A stretch of DNA of 64,000 nucleotides, taken from Candidatus Kuenenia hertensis. GTDB taxonomy: Bacteria; Planctomycetota; Brocadiia; Brocadiales; Brocadiaceae. A program made the translations under genes and the position numbers. Below are positions 42,816-51,080 of this stretch, in pieces. The first letter of the stretch is position 1; each line of letters begins with the position of its first letter. The notes beneath the pieces were generated by a model. That model searched no databases. It was not told the origin of the DNA and saw nothing but the letters and a program-made list of their open reading frames with translations. The stretch is taken from NCBI GenBank assembly GCA_021646465.1, contig SOET01000005.1, forward strand, positions 62,001-126,000, written 5' to 3'.

Positions 42816-43151
42816 TTTTTCTCTGTTTGTTCCGGCTAAGTTGTGCGGCGGGAGTTTTTTGTTAACATTTTCCGTATCTTTGTTATACACCTCTTTCATT
42901 ACCTCCCCTATTAACACCTTGAATGTTTCAATGTCGTCTTTCAGTCCTTTAAGGTCGTTTAATGGGTCTGTATCGTTATAAAACTCCTTGCCGGTTTTTG
43001 ACGTCTCAGCGCCTTTGGTATTTTTTCCTTTTAATATTTTGAGTACTGGAATTGAAAAATATTTTCCGTTTTGCTTATATAGCTGGCTGGTAATAAAGCC
43101 TAAACTATACACTGCTATGAAAAATGTTATTAATAACAATTTATTTTTCAT
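42795..43151 (-). CDS. Membrane-anchored small protein (118 aa), end altered by a REP
   Basis: One N-terminal membrane helix (KLLLITFFIAVYSLGFITSQLY) precedes a charged periplasmic segment (DPLNDLKGLKDDIETFKVLIGEVMKEVY, a possible coiled coil). The last residues (REKNVGQGL) are encoded by REP DNA at 42790-42815, so the original end has probably been replaced. No family recognised. It stands between the TonB-position gene and the 87-residue membrane protein. Confidence 0.65.
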   Translation of the reverse strand: MKNKLLLITFFIAVYSLGFITSQLYKQNGKYFSIPVLKILKGKNTKGAETSKTGKEFYNDTDPLNDLKGLKDDIETFKVLIGEVMKEVYNKDTENVNKKLPPHNLAGTNREKNVGQGL

Positions 43152-43266
43152 CCCGGTATTTTCTTTAAAAAAAATGCAATTACTCCTGGCATCAAACTAT
43201 TACGTTACACTCTTTAACTCTCTGTATTTATTAATCATTCCGATTCCAAAAAATGGTGCAATAATT

Positions 43267-44163
43267 TTATAAAACAATTTCTTTTAATTCCTGATCTTCA
43301 ACCTTTCGGAACGTTCCGTTTTTAAGATATACATCTTCCACCAAGAGTATCCAATAGCCCTGAGGTGTTTTTACAATACGTGCATTTGTATAGCTAACAT
43401 CTGAAATGTTCGCCGATATGTATTTTATTGCCTGTGTCTCTTTCCAGTGAAAATATCCGGCAGAGCGTCCCAGTGCGAGAGACACCTTTAAGTCTTCTTC
43501 CAATACATTCTGTTTTAATAATTCTTTTTTCAGCAAGAAGAGAAGATCTCTTTCCAATTCAATGGTTCTGTTTGAATTATTAAGGTAAAAACTCTCTATT
43601 TCACCCTTTGTGGCGAGTTTTTCAAACCGAAGGGTATCTCCATTGCAGACAAGCAGATATCCGGGTTTTGAATGTGGATAAGCAACGATTTTAAAATCAA
43701 AGTAGGTTATAATTTCCCTGATGGTTTCGGTTGTTATATCCGGGGGGAATTTTACCCTCATGTTTGTTACCAATGTACCTTCTTTTGGCAGGGACTTTTT
43801 GTATATTTCATATTCTTCTTTGCTTAAATATTTTTCCTGCTTTTTGTGCTGATCCGGTATTTCTATGATCTCTTTTTCTGGCTTATTTTCTTCTGTTGCG
43901 TGTTTGGCAGAATCATTGTTTTTGTTGTTTGTCATTTTTTCTTCTGTATTATCGGGCTTGAAATTAAGATCCTGCTTTTCTACACTTTTTTTATCCTGAG
44001 CAATATCGGATAAAAGATTTGCCGGTAAAAGAGAGGGGGGTTTTGTATCAGCAATATTCTGTACCTTTTTAGGTTTAATCTTATTGCTATGCAACATAAA
44101 AGCAGACAACAAAAGGAGATTGAAGAACAATGATACAAAAAAATATTTGACTAGTCTTTTCAT
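43267..44163 (-). CDS. Putative TonB-position envelope protein (298 aa)
   Basis: The gene follows exbD with a 4-bp overlap, where tonB or tolA usually lies. The protein has an N-terminal membrane helix (YFFVSLFFNLLLLSAFML), a long charged spacer (residues 40-130, many Lys/Glu/Asn), and a C-terminal globular part (residues 135-298). The spacer lacks the Pro-Glu/Pro-Lys repeats of TonB, and no YP motif is seen at the end, so homology is unproven. The layout (helix, extended spacer, folded end) suggests it transmits ExbB/ExbD energy across the periplasm. Confidence 0.65.
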   Translation of the reverse strand: MKRLVKYFFVSLFFNLLLLSAFMLHSNKIKPKKVQNIADTKPPSLLPANLLSDIAQDKKSVEKQDLNFKPDNTEEKMTNNKNNDSAKHATEENKPEKEIIEIPDQHKKQEKYLSKEEYEIYKKSLPKEGTLVTNMRVKFPPDITTETIREIITYFDFKIVAYPHSKPGYLLVCNGDTLRFEKLATKGEIESFYLNNSNRTIELERDLLFLLKKELLKQNVLEEDLKVSLALGRSAGYFHWKETQAIKYISANISDVSYTNARIVKTPQGYWILLVEDVYLKNGTFRKVEDQELKEIVL

Positions 44164-44573
44164 CTGTTTTTCCCTGTAGATTTAAAATAAACTCTTGAAA
44201 ATTGTGCATTTCTTACGGTTTCCAGGACATGCAAGGCGCTTTCCAGAGGTACTTCTTTATCTCCGTTGATTATGACAACAATATTGTTTTGTGCGTTTTT
44301 TTGTTTCATGAGCCGTTCCACAAGTTCTGTATGTGAAGCGACCGGTTCCTTGTCTAAAAAGAGTTTTTTTTCTTTTGTCAATGATATGGTGACAAATTTG
44401 TCCGGATTCATATGCTGTGATGTGCGTAATTCCGGGTTGTCAACCTTGACCAGGTCAAGAAATACCATCTTTGTCATGCCGATAATACAAAAGATCACCA
44501 CAATGAATATAATATCAAGCAAAGCTATCATATTGAATTCCGGTGTGTGGCTGTGTCTGCTTAAGCTATTCAT
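44160..44573 (-). CDS. ExbD/TolR-family protein
   Basis: From ATG 44573 the protein has 137 residues. The N-terminal section FNMIALLDIIFIVVIFCIIGM carries the single transmembrane helix with the conserved proton-path Asp, here in LLDIIF. The periplasmic domain follows (ITISL-type strand, VVIINGDKEVPLESALHVLETVRNAQFSRVYF). It overlaps the TonB-position gene and is downstream of exbB by about 210 bp containing REPs. ExbD subunits use the proton gradient to drive outer-membrane processes. Length is usual. Confidence 0.87.
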   Translation of the reverse strand: MNSLSRHSHTPEFNMIALLDIIFIVVIFCIIGMTKMVFLDLVKVDNPELRTSQHMNPDKFVTISLTKEKKLFLDKEPVASHTELVERLMKQKNAQNNIVVIINGDKEVPLESALHVLETVRNAQFSRVYFKSTGKNR

Positions 44574-44665
44574 ATAAAGAATCCTGTTGTGAAGGGATAA
44601 AAGTAAAAATGTGTGGCACGGTTTAACCGTACATCCGCATAACAATTTTCCATTTTGAAAATAGT

Positions 44666-44790
44666 CGTAGGGCAAACCATTCAGGTTTGCCTCATGGCCT
44701 CCAGATCTTAATTTAGCATCTCATTTTTATTGGCAAATTTCTGCGCTTTTCCAGAGGGGCAGAGCAAGGCTAAATGCCTTGCCCTACGCC
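44666..44790. repeat. Type-B and type-A REPs between exbB-like and exbD-like genes
   Basis: GTAGGGCAAACCATTCAGGT (44666) and GCAAGGCTAAATGCCTTGCC (44763) lie between the two genes. The second touches the last codons of the ExbB-like gene. The pair separates genes that normally form one operon, so a promoter or processing change may have resulted. Confidence 0.75.
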
Positions 44791-45398
44791 CTACGTTTCA
44801 AACTTGCCAGTCTGAACTGTTTTATACCGGATTCAATTCTGGAAAGTGTTGTATCAGCCATTCCGCCAAAGATGTGTGCGGCGGTAATATTTGCTATTGC
44901 AACAACCAATCCAAGAAAAGTAGTTGCCATAGCCTCGGATATTCCTCCTGCTATATACGACATGTCCGCTGTTTTGCTCATCGTTCCGAACGCTTTGATC
45001 AATCCGGTAATGGTACCCAACAAACCCAATGAAGGCGCAATAACGGCGCATGCGTTCAATATGCGTAAATAGCTGTGCGATTGGCCAAACTCCTTATCAA
45101 CTGCTATTGCAGCCACGGTATTTATTTCTTTTTCATCAGGTATGTCCGGCAGGAAATGTCCCAAAACCCTTACTACGATATCCTTTGATTTGTGTGCAAA
45201 CTGATATGCCTCTTTCAGATTTCCGCTTTTAATACAGTCAGAGATTTTTATAACGTGACCGGGATTTTTTCTTTTCCACAGGAATAACCAATAAAAAGAC
45301 CTTTCAATAATTACACCGACGGATAATATCCACAGAAAAAGTAATAATATCCCGATCAGTCCGCTATTTTTTAATACGATGTTAATGATCTCAGACAT
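44784..45398 (-). CDS. ExbB/TolQ/MotA-family proton channel protein
   Basis: The ATG at 45398 is preceded by GGAG seven bases upstream; a GTG further up lies in that ribosome site. The 204-residue protein has the three expected membrane helices: SGLIGILLLFLWILSVGVII, IAPSLGLLGTITGLIKAF with the conserved Gly-rich motif, and EAMATTFLGLVVAIANITA with the channel Thr. This matches ExbB/TolQ. It pairs with the ExbD-like protein downstream. C-terminal residues are encoded near a REP (44763-44790). Confidence 0.88.
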   Translation of the reverse strand: MSEIINIVLKNSGLIGILLLFLWILSVGVIIERSFYWLFLWKRKNPGHVIKISDCIKSGNLKEAYQFAHKSKDIVVRVLGHFLPDIPDEKEINTVAAIAVDKEFGQSHSYLRILNACAVIAPSLGLLGTITGLIKAFGTMSKTADMSYIAGGISEAMATTFLGLVVAIANITAAHIFGGMADTTLSRIESGIKQFRLASLKRRA

Positions 45399-45429
45399 TA
45401 ATTTCTCCACAGGTAAAAAAGTAAATGTA

Positions 45430-45555
45430 ACATGTAGGGCAAACCCTTTAGGTTTGCACCCATGGCATTCAACCAGGAATCTGCAATCTCTTTTTATTAT
45501 TAATTTTTTTTAAGCATTTTCCCAGAAGGCAAGGCTAAAGGCCTTGCCCTACGTT
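45430..45555. repeat. REPs upstream of exbB-like gene
   Basis: A type-B REP (GTAGGGCAAACCCTTTAGGT, about 45435) and a type-A REP (AGGCAAGGCTAAAGGCCTTG, about 45530-45554) sit in the 370-bp gap before the Cys-motif genes. No gene is seen in the gap. Confidence 0.75.
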
Positions 45556-45682
45556 TTCAAATCAGCATAAAGGTGTTATCTCATACAAGGCAGGCAAAAA
45601 CACACTTCGGCGTGTTTCTACACAATATAGACAAACAGCAAGTACATTTTAAATATGGTATTCTCTTGCAATCAAAAGAAAC

Positions 45683-45761
45683 TTGGGATGGCATTGTTAA
45701 TGGAGGGAGGCCCCTTCCTCCTTCAAAATGCGTTCAGCACAAGATCACATTGCCATCCCAA
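45683..45761. repeat. 79-bp inverted-repeat element (TTGGGATGGCA ends)
   Basis: TTGGGATGGCATTG (45683-45696) and its near reverse complement CATTGCCATCCCAA (45748-45761, one mismatch) enclose an inner GGAGGGAGGCCCCTTCCTCC palindrome. It lies directly past the stop of the first Cys-motif gene and is different from the REP families. It could be a strong terminator hairpin or a tiny mobile element. Confidence 0.7.
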
Positions 45762-45772
45762 TAGAAAACTGT

Positions 45773-46144
45773 TTAATCGTGACGTCTGCTAATCATATCG
45801 AACATACCTTTTTTGCCGTAGACCAATGAACACCTATAGCAATTATTGCAGGTAAATTCACAGAGCCCGAAAGTCCTGGATGCGATGTATTTTTGTATAG
45901 CATTCATTTTTTCTGTGGAAAGGGAATGATTCATTATTACCATATTTCCGGATGGAGCAATTCCATTTGCATTCATTCCTTCATCGCCTTCCGGTGTATT
46001 CTGAATATTTCGGGCATAGTGTTGTTGCCTGACAACATCTGAAGGGGGTCTTTCGTAATCCAGTAAATTGGCGCTGTCAAAGGAATCAATTCCCTGATTT
46101 GCTGAAAATGTATATCCCAAAAAGATCAATAACAGGATAATCAT
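45773..46144 (-). CDS. Secreted small protein with LCEFxC...CYxC motif (short form)
   Basis: The ATG at 46144 follows AAAGGGGGAAA. A signal peptide (IILLLIFLGYTFSANQG) is followed by a low-complexity middle section (DYERPPSDVVRQQHYARN) and the C-terminal motif FGLCEFTCNNCYRCSLVYGKKG. The four-cysteine motif is shared with the neighbouring 46187-46981 protein but no other similarity is seen. It may bind a metal or heme or form disulphides in the periplasm. Family unknown; the pair looks co-transcribed. Confidence 0.7.
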   Translation of the reverse strand: MIILLLIFLGYTFSANQGIDSFDSANLLDYERPPSDVVRQQHYARNIQNTPEGDEGMNANGIAPSGNMVIMNHSLSTEKMNAIQKYIASRTFGLCEFTCNNCYRCSLVYGKKGMFDMISRRHD

Positions 46145-46186
46145 TATTTTTCCCCCTTTTTTCAGATCACAACGAAGCACAATAAA

Positions 46187-46981
46187 TTATTTTTTGACTT
46201 CCCTGCCATAAAGCAGATTGCATACATAGCAACTTGATTTGCCGCATGAGAATTCACAAAGGCTATATGTAATGAATTTCATGTCGTTTAAGAGAGATTT
46301 TGCCTCCCGGAAATTGACATTGTATGCTATGCTCTTTAAATTGTTTCTTGCCCTGAGTGCTTTTTCTGCATGGACCTCTTTTAATGTTTTCTCATCCTTC
46401 TTATCAGTTAAAAAGGGGTTTGAAAGATTGTTTATTCCTTCTTTTGTTTCCACTTCCAGCAATAAACCGGAAATTCTGGCCCGGACCTCTGCAAGATCGG
46501 AACGTAAGAAATTCAATTTATTTTCCAACTCATTCTTTCTTCTCCGGTACGTCTCTTCGAATGATATCCATGTGTTTCCGGCAGCCTCTTTGCTTGTTGA
46601 TTGAAGTACATTGTTAATTCTGGGATATTCATTTCTGACAATTTTCGGCAATAACTCCAGTTCCTTTTCAACCAATGCAATCTCATTCAGCAGCTCTTTT
46701 TCTTTCGACTGATTGTATGTGAGCTGCGCCTTTGCGATGTAAATATCACTGCTGCTTTTCATCACATTCTTATAGTTATTCTGTGCAGTAGCGGCAATTT
46801 CTTTAAAATGCGAATAATCTATCTGTTTTTTTGCGCCATCGTCTTTAGGGTCCGGTTGGTTATCATGGGTATTTGCAACCTGATTCTTTTCCTGTGCTAT
46901 AACCTCGAATGTATAATCTCCGCCAAAGACTGCAAAACAAGGAAATGCAACGATCACCAATATAAAAATAAGCTGTTTCAT
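46187..46981 (-). CDS. Exported coiled-coil protein with LCEFxC...CYxC motif (long form)
   Basis: From ATG 46981 the 264-residue protein has a signal peptide (KQLIFILVIVAFPCFAVFG) and a long helical coiled-coil section (residues 60-220, e.g. NEIALVEKELELLPKIV and RRKNELENKLNFLRSDLAEV). The C-terminus holds TYSLCEFSCGKSSCYVCNLLYG, the same cysteine motif as its neighbour. The coiled coil may span periplasmic distance and the cysteine end may anchor or sense. It sits 42 bp before the short form and belongs to a four-gene minus-strand unit with the coiled-coil and TPR proteins upstream. Confidence 0.72.
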   Translation of the reverse strand: MKQLIFILVIVAFPCFAVFGGDYTFEVIAQEKNQVANTHDNQPDPKDDGAKKQIDYSHFKEIAATAQNNYKNVMKSSSDIYIAKAQLTYNQSKEKELLNEIALVEKELELLPKIVRNEYPRINNVLQSTSKEAAGNTWISFEETYRRRKNELENKLNFLRSDLAEVRARISGLLLEVETKEGINNLSNPFLTDKKDEKTLKEVHAEKALRARNNLKSIAYNVNFREAKSLLNDMKFITYSLCEFSCGKSSCYVCNLLYGREVKK

Positions 46982-47015
46982 GTTTATCACCTTTCTCCTT
47001 AACGTGATTTTATAA

Positions 47016-48023
47016 TTAATAATGGCTTTTTTCAGCCTGTTTGGTTATCCAGTCTTCAAACGATTCATCGGTGGTTGTAACAAACATTTCCAGAGAAGTT
47101 TCATCCGGGGAAGAGGCGAGAAAATTAGTAAGTTCGGAGGTAACCTCATCCATAATTCCGGAGAAACTATTTACCATGTTCCATACATCCTGTACTTGTT
47201 CGCCCCATTGTACTGACGTACCATCCTCAGATATCCCCCTTGATGCCACGGTAATATTCAAAAGCAAATTGCAGACTTCTGCTGCAGAGGAAAATTTCTC
47301 CCTTTCAACATTAAGCTTATCAAGCAATTGTCCTACATGATTTCCGAGTCTGCTATAGTATTTCCCCTGTTTTTCAATCATTACAAGTGCTCGCTTCATA
47401 CCTTCGAGTTGTCCTGGAATTTTCTGGTTATTGTAATTAAGCACATCGAGCTGTTTCTTTAACTGATACAATTCATCTTTTAATTCATCGGTAGGTTCTT
47501 CCTGATATTTCCTTGCCAACTCGCTGGCCTTTTTGTTTAATTCGATAATTTTATTGGAATTTAATTGTGAGCGTGAGGATATCTCCTGTAATTTGCTTTC
47601 AAGACGCTTCTCAGCATTGCCAAATTCCCTGTTAATTGCAGTAAATGCATCAGAAATTCTGTCTTTTTCCTTAATGACGCCTACCATTTTTCTTTCTATG
47701 GCAACAATGTTATCACTAAAAACACGATGAAGTTTACTCAGCGTTTCATCATTACGATTTTCTTTGACTGCGGTAAGTGAATTTTTAATATCTCCGATTG
47801 CCTGTTTAAATGATTCTCTCAGCGGTTTCGCTGTGTTTAATGAATTGCTAATGTCTTTTTTGGGTTTTTCTATATCGATATTGAACTCGCTTAAATCCGG
47901 AAGAAACCCTGTATTTGCCCGGTGTGAAGGGTTACTGTCCTGAACGTCAGCCCACACGTCCGCAATTCCGGCATAGAAGAAGGAAGTTAAAAATATCGTT
48001 AAGAGGCATATAAATTTCTTCAT
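47016..48023 (-). CDS. Exported coiled-coil protein (335 aa), unknown
   Basis: A signal peptide (KKFICLLTIFLTSFFYAGIADVWA) leads a protein that is almost entirely helical: long heptad stretches (residues 90-240, e.g. RLESKLQEISSRSQLNSNKIIELNKKASEL and QLKKQLDVLNYNNQKI). The last 100 residues look globular (VWNMVNSFSGIMDEVTSEL). No family is recognised. The gene is 34 bp upstream of the long Cys-motif gene and downstream of the TPR lipoprotein, on the same strand. Confidence 0.7.
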   Translation of the reverse strand: MKKFICLLTIFLTSFFYAGIADVWADVQDSNPSHRANTGFLPDLSEFNIDIEKPKKDISNSLNTAKPLRESFKQAIGDIKNSLTAVKENRNDETLSKLHRVFSDNIVAIERKMVGVIKEKDRISDAFTAINREFGNAEKRLESKLQEISSRSQLNSNKIIELNKKASELARKYQEEPTDELKDELYQLKKQLDVLNYNNQKIPGQLEGMKRALVMIEKQGKYYSRLGNHVGQLLDKLNVEREKFSSAAEVCNLLLNITVASRGISEDGTSVQWGEQVQDVWNMVNSFSGIMDEVTSELTNFLASSPDETSLEMFVTTTDESFEDWITKQAEKSHY

Positions 48024-48062
48024 CTTTCATTACTCCTTAATAAGAATAAAATATTTTATTAT

Positions 48063-48776
48063 TTAAAAATTTGCGTTGTTTTTTCCTTTGTCTTCTGACG
48101 ATATTTTTCCGGAGATTAAGGGAGTATTTTCGCTGTTTCCGGTAGCATATCGCAGTACTTCCAACAGGTAATTATCTTCAGAGGTAACGGGAAGGGAGTG
48201 TTTCTTTAAAAAACGTATATAATTTTCATAATCGTGTATTGCGGATTCATAATCTTCCCTGGCAATATACACAATAGCCCTGTTGTGGTAGATATATCCG
48301 GAAACATTACTTTCACCATCGAGTTCAACAGCAGTACTAAAATCGTTTATGGCATCTGAATATCTTTCCTCTATTGTGTTAATTCTTCCCCGAAGGTTTA
48401 AGGCATAAACATTCAGCGGATCCTGTTTTATAGCCTTGTTCACATCTTTAAATGCTTCCTTATAGTTATGCATCTTAAAATAAATTTCCGCACGGTAATA
48501 ATATGCCAGTGATGAATTGCCAGGCTTTGCTTTAATGGCTTCGGTAAAAGAATGCAGCGCCTTTTCATATTCCTTTATGCGCCATTCGGCGATACCTTTA
48601 TTGAGAAGTCCATAATAATCGTTTGAATCCTTTAATACTTTCTCATAGGTGGTTATTGCCTCACTATATCTTCCGCTCTGCATTAGTTGATTGCCGCGGC
48701 TAACTGTATTTGTTGCAGCACAGCCAGCAGTAACAACGCATCCGAAAATAACGGCCAATAAAAGGGTTTTACTCAT
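48063..48776 (-). CDS. TPR-repeat lipoprotein (237 aa)
   Basis: ATG 48776 follows AGGAGGT. The signal peptide ends in VVTAGC, a lipobox, so the protein should be lipid-anchored. At least five TPR units follow (GRYSEAITTYEKVLKDSNDYYG, EYEKALHSFTEAIKAKPGNS, NYKEAFKDVNKAIKQDPLN, RYSDAINDFSTAVELDGES, DYESAIHDYENYIRF). TPR lipoproteins commonly scaffold outer-membrane assembly. It is the most upstream gene of the four-gene set; the 383-bp repeat copy B lies 77 bp upstream of its start. Confidence 0.85.
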   Translation of the reverse strand: MSKTLLLAVIFGCVVTAGCAATNTVSRGNQLMQSGRYSEAITTYEKVLKDSNDYYGLLNKGIAEWRIKEYEKALHSFTEAIKAKPGNSSLAYYYRAEIYFKMHNYKEAFKDVNKAIKQDPLNVYALNLRGRINTIEERYSDAINDFSTAVELDGESNVSGYIYHNRAIVYIAREDYESAIHDYENYIRFLKKHSLPVTSEDNYLLEVLRYATGNSENTPLISGKISSEDKGKNNANF

Positions 48777-48852
48777 TTTTCTACCTCCTGTATAACAAAG
48801 TGAATAAAATTTATGCGAAATAACAATCAGGCAACTTCGAATCTTTTTTCTG

Positions 48853-49235
48853 TCTGTTTTATTTATCAGGCACACTATGCATTATGGTGCAGGAAAAATA
48901 TTTTTTTATCGTACTCATGCTTTATGGCAAATATTGAGATAAAAGCGATTCTACCGTCATAAAGATTTGCACAATTACGTTAACAAGTTAACAAGTGATT
49001 GAAACGAGCAAGGCTGAAGGCCTTGCCCTACTTCTTTATTCCGGCCGTTTTATATACTTTTATACTTGCGAAAAGATTTGTGAGTTTTTATAGTAACTGC
49101 AATTATATCAATGAGGTTGTCTCGTATACTTTGTGTATCAGCGTCTGCTTGGTTTTTGGTGCATGGAAAATACACCCTGCTTGAACGATTGATTTAAAAA
49201 CGTAGGGCAAAGCCTTCAGCCTTGCTCACAGACCT
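48853..49235. repeat. 383-bp long repeat, copy B (inverted relative to 19332-19714)
   Basis: Starts TCTGTTTTATTTATCAGGC and ends GTAGGGCAAAGCCTTCAGCC, TTGCTCACAGACCT. Copy A is the reverse complement with roughly 10% differences by eye and the same length. It lies between the TPR lipoprotein gene and the sigma-factor operon, marking the right limit of the REP-rich block; no REP copies are seen to the right of it. Confidence 0.88.
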
Positions 49236-49346
49236 GTAAGATTAAGAGTGCCTCATTCTGGTAAAAACAATATTTGATTATTTAACATTTTTTGCACCAA
49301 TTATTCTTTCAATACTGATAATTAATAGTAAAGGCCATTAATTAAA

Positions 49347-50006
49347 ATGACTAAAGAAGATCTTGAATTAATCGCATTGAGGGATACTGCGAAGAAGGGC
49401 GGTGAAGAGGGAAAGAAGTCCACAGAAAAATTTTTTGAAATTATCGAGCCTTTAATACAAATGTATGTAACCTTAACGGTTAAGTATTACCCAAGCCACT
49501 TAACACGTAATGATTGTGTACATGAAATGCGATATATTGCATTTGATGTGTTTTTAAAAGAGTGGAATCCTTGCATTAGTTCTTTCAGGACTTGTTTTTC
49601 AGGTAGAAAACAAAGAATTTATGATGCCCTTAAAGAACATCACAGCATTTTTCACAATGAAAATAAATTAATCTCAATTGATGAACCAATACATGATAAA
49701 AATGGTACGGAAGAAAGCATTTTAGATACAGAACCGGACAAAAAAACAAAACCACCTGATATTCAAGCGACTAATTTTGAATTGCAGGAGCACGTTAATA
49801 CATTGTTTAATTCTGCCTTAGCAAAACTAAGCGGGGATGAAAAGGAGGTTTTTCTGGCACACACTTTTGGAGAATTAAAGTTAACTGAAATAGCCGACAA
49901 AATGGGTAAACCATATAATACTGTAAAATCTTATTATGAAAGGGCAAAACAAAAATTGAAGAGCAATAATAAATTAAAAAAATTGTTCGAGGAAGGCGAT
50001 AAATAA
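49347..50006 (+). CDS. Sigma-70-like (ECF-type) RNA polymerase sigma factor
   Basis: The 219-residue protein has a region-2-like part (NDCVHEMRYIAFDVFLKEWNPCISSFRTCFSGRKQRIYD) and a clear region 4 (ALAKLSGDEKEVFLAHTFGELKLTEIADKMGKPYNTVKSYYERAKQKLK), the helix-turn-helix that reads the -35 element. Spacing fits an extracytoplasmic-function factor. It is followed after 1 bp by a gene with two zinc-finger segments typical of anti-sigma factors, so it is probably held inactive until a signal appears. No target promoter can be named from this window. Confidence 0.82.
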   Translation: MTKEDLELIALRDTAKKGGEEGKKSTEKFFEIIEPLIQMYVTLTVKYYPSHLTRNDCVHEMRYIAFDVFLKEWNPCISSFRTCFSGRKQRIYDALKEHHSIFHNENKLISIDEPIHDKNGTEESILDTEPDKKTKPPDIQATNFELQEHVNTLFNSALAKLSGDEKEVFLAHTFGELKLTEIADKMGKPYNTVKSYYERAKQKLKSNNKLKKLFEEGDK

Positions 50007-50007
50007 A

Positions 50008-50793
50008 ATGAGTACTAATTGCTTAAGCGAAGAACAACTATTTACTTATTTGAAAAGTCCTTACGATTGTAATGAAAATCAGCTAATTGAAGAACATTTG
50101 ATGTTTTGCAATAAATGCAGGGATGAACTTAATATACTTGATACATTAATGACGGGCTTGAGGATTTATGGCAAACATGCCACACAATTAGTAAAGGAAG
50201 GAAAATCGTTACATATAAAAAATGAGGTTATGCAAAGATATATTAATGAGACTTGTGATGAAGATGAGAACAAAGAGATCGTGACACACATTGCCGGTTG
50301 CAGTAATTGCTTGAATGACATATTCGCTATAAAAAAGTTGCTCTATCAAATTAGAAATGAACCGGCTATTACAAAAAAAAGTTTTCTTATCGCCCAGTTT
50401 GCGCTTCATTATCCCAAAAGGATCCCGGTTGTTGAACAGGAAGCTAAAGATTTATTTAAAAACGCGGCATGGAAAGAAATTGCTCTATTTGAAATTGTTA
50501 AGCCATTTAGTTTTGCATTTACAGGAGACAGTGACGAATCAGCCAGACATAATGAAGACTATCGAAAACTGGAAACTGACAAATTTATTATTGAAATGAT
50601 CCAGCCATTGGCAAAAGAACCAACGACTACAATTGGCATAGTCGCAAAAGAGAAATTAGAACAGGCAAAAGTAACAATCTGTACTGAGAAAGAAATTTCA
50701 CAAACAGTTACGTTTGATAATAACAGGACCATTATTAATAAAGAAGGCATGCAAATAGAAACAATACGGTATATCAAAGTGGAAAAAATATGA
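50008..50793 (+). CDS. Putative zinc-finger anti-sigma factor (two HC2-like fingers)
   Basis: Residues 1-50 contain IEEHLMFCNKCRDEL, the H-x3-C-x2-C core of zinc-binding anti-sigma domains. A second copy is in residues 70-100: EIVTHIAGCSNCLNDI. Two fingers in one protein is a doubled anti-sigma domain. The C-terminal 140 residues (KDLFKNAAWKEIALFEIVKPFSF onwards) look like beta strands with no membrane helix. It starts 1 bp after the sigma gene stop and overlaps the 96-residue gene by ATGA, so the three are coupled. Confidence 0.78.
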   Translation: MSTNCLSEEQLFTYLKSPYDCNENQLIEEHLMFCNKCRDELNILDTLMTGLRIYGKHATQLVKEGKSLHIKNEVMQRYINETCDEDENKEIVTHIAGCSNCLNDIFAIKKLLYQIRNEPAITKKSFLIAQFALHYPKRIPVVEQEAKDLFKNAAWKEIALFEIVKPFSFAFTGDSDESARHNEDYRKLETDKFIIEMIQPLAKEPTTTIGIVAKEKLEQAKVTICTEKEISQTVTFDNNRTIINKEGMQIETIRYIKVEKI

Positions 50794-51080
50794 TCGAGCC
50801 TGCACCACATGTATTGAATACATTAAAAAAGGCAAGAAAAGAGGGTTTACCCATCGCAGAATGGCGTAAAAATGCATTATTTCTTTTTGAATATCTTTGC
50901 GATACGGACCAGCAAACCGGTATGCCGTCATATGATGCAGTAAATTTCCTGTCAAAAGAAATCGCATTAGAATGTGTAGCGGAACTCGATTGTTATTTCA
51001 ACACTTTTGGATTCACCAATCAAAGGGAAACCGACCAATGGCATGAATTGTCACGACTACTTAGGAAGATCTATGAGTGA
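50790..51080 (+). CDS. Small soluble protein of the sigma operon (96 aa)
   Basis: It begins at an ATG overlapping the anti-sigma stop (ATGA) and reads MIEPAPHVLNTLKKARKEGL, then an acidic patch (CDTDQQTGMPSYDAVNFLSKEIALECVAELD) and ends in a basic helix (RLLRKIYE). There is no signal peptide and no recognised family. It overlaps the next gene at GTGA. Its tight coupling on both sides suggests a partner in controlling the anti-sigma or the membrane protease-like protein. Confidence 0.7.
   Translation: MIEPAPHVLNTLKKARKEGLPIAEWRKNALFLFEYLCDTDQQTGMPSYDAVNFLSKEIALECVAELDCYFNTFGFTNQRETDQWHELSRLLRKIYE

Noticed and set aside
45573-45764. A 63-codon plus-strand frame between exbB-like and Cys-motif genes
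   Set aside because: It coincides with the 79-bp inverted-repeat element and has no start signal.
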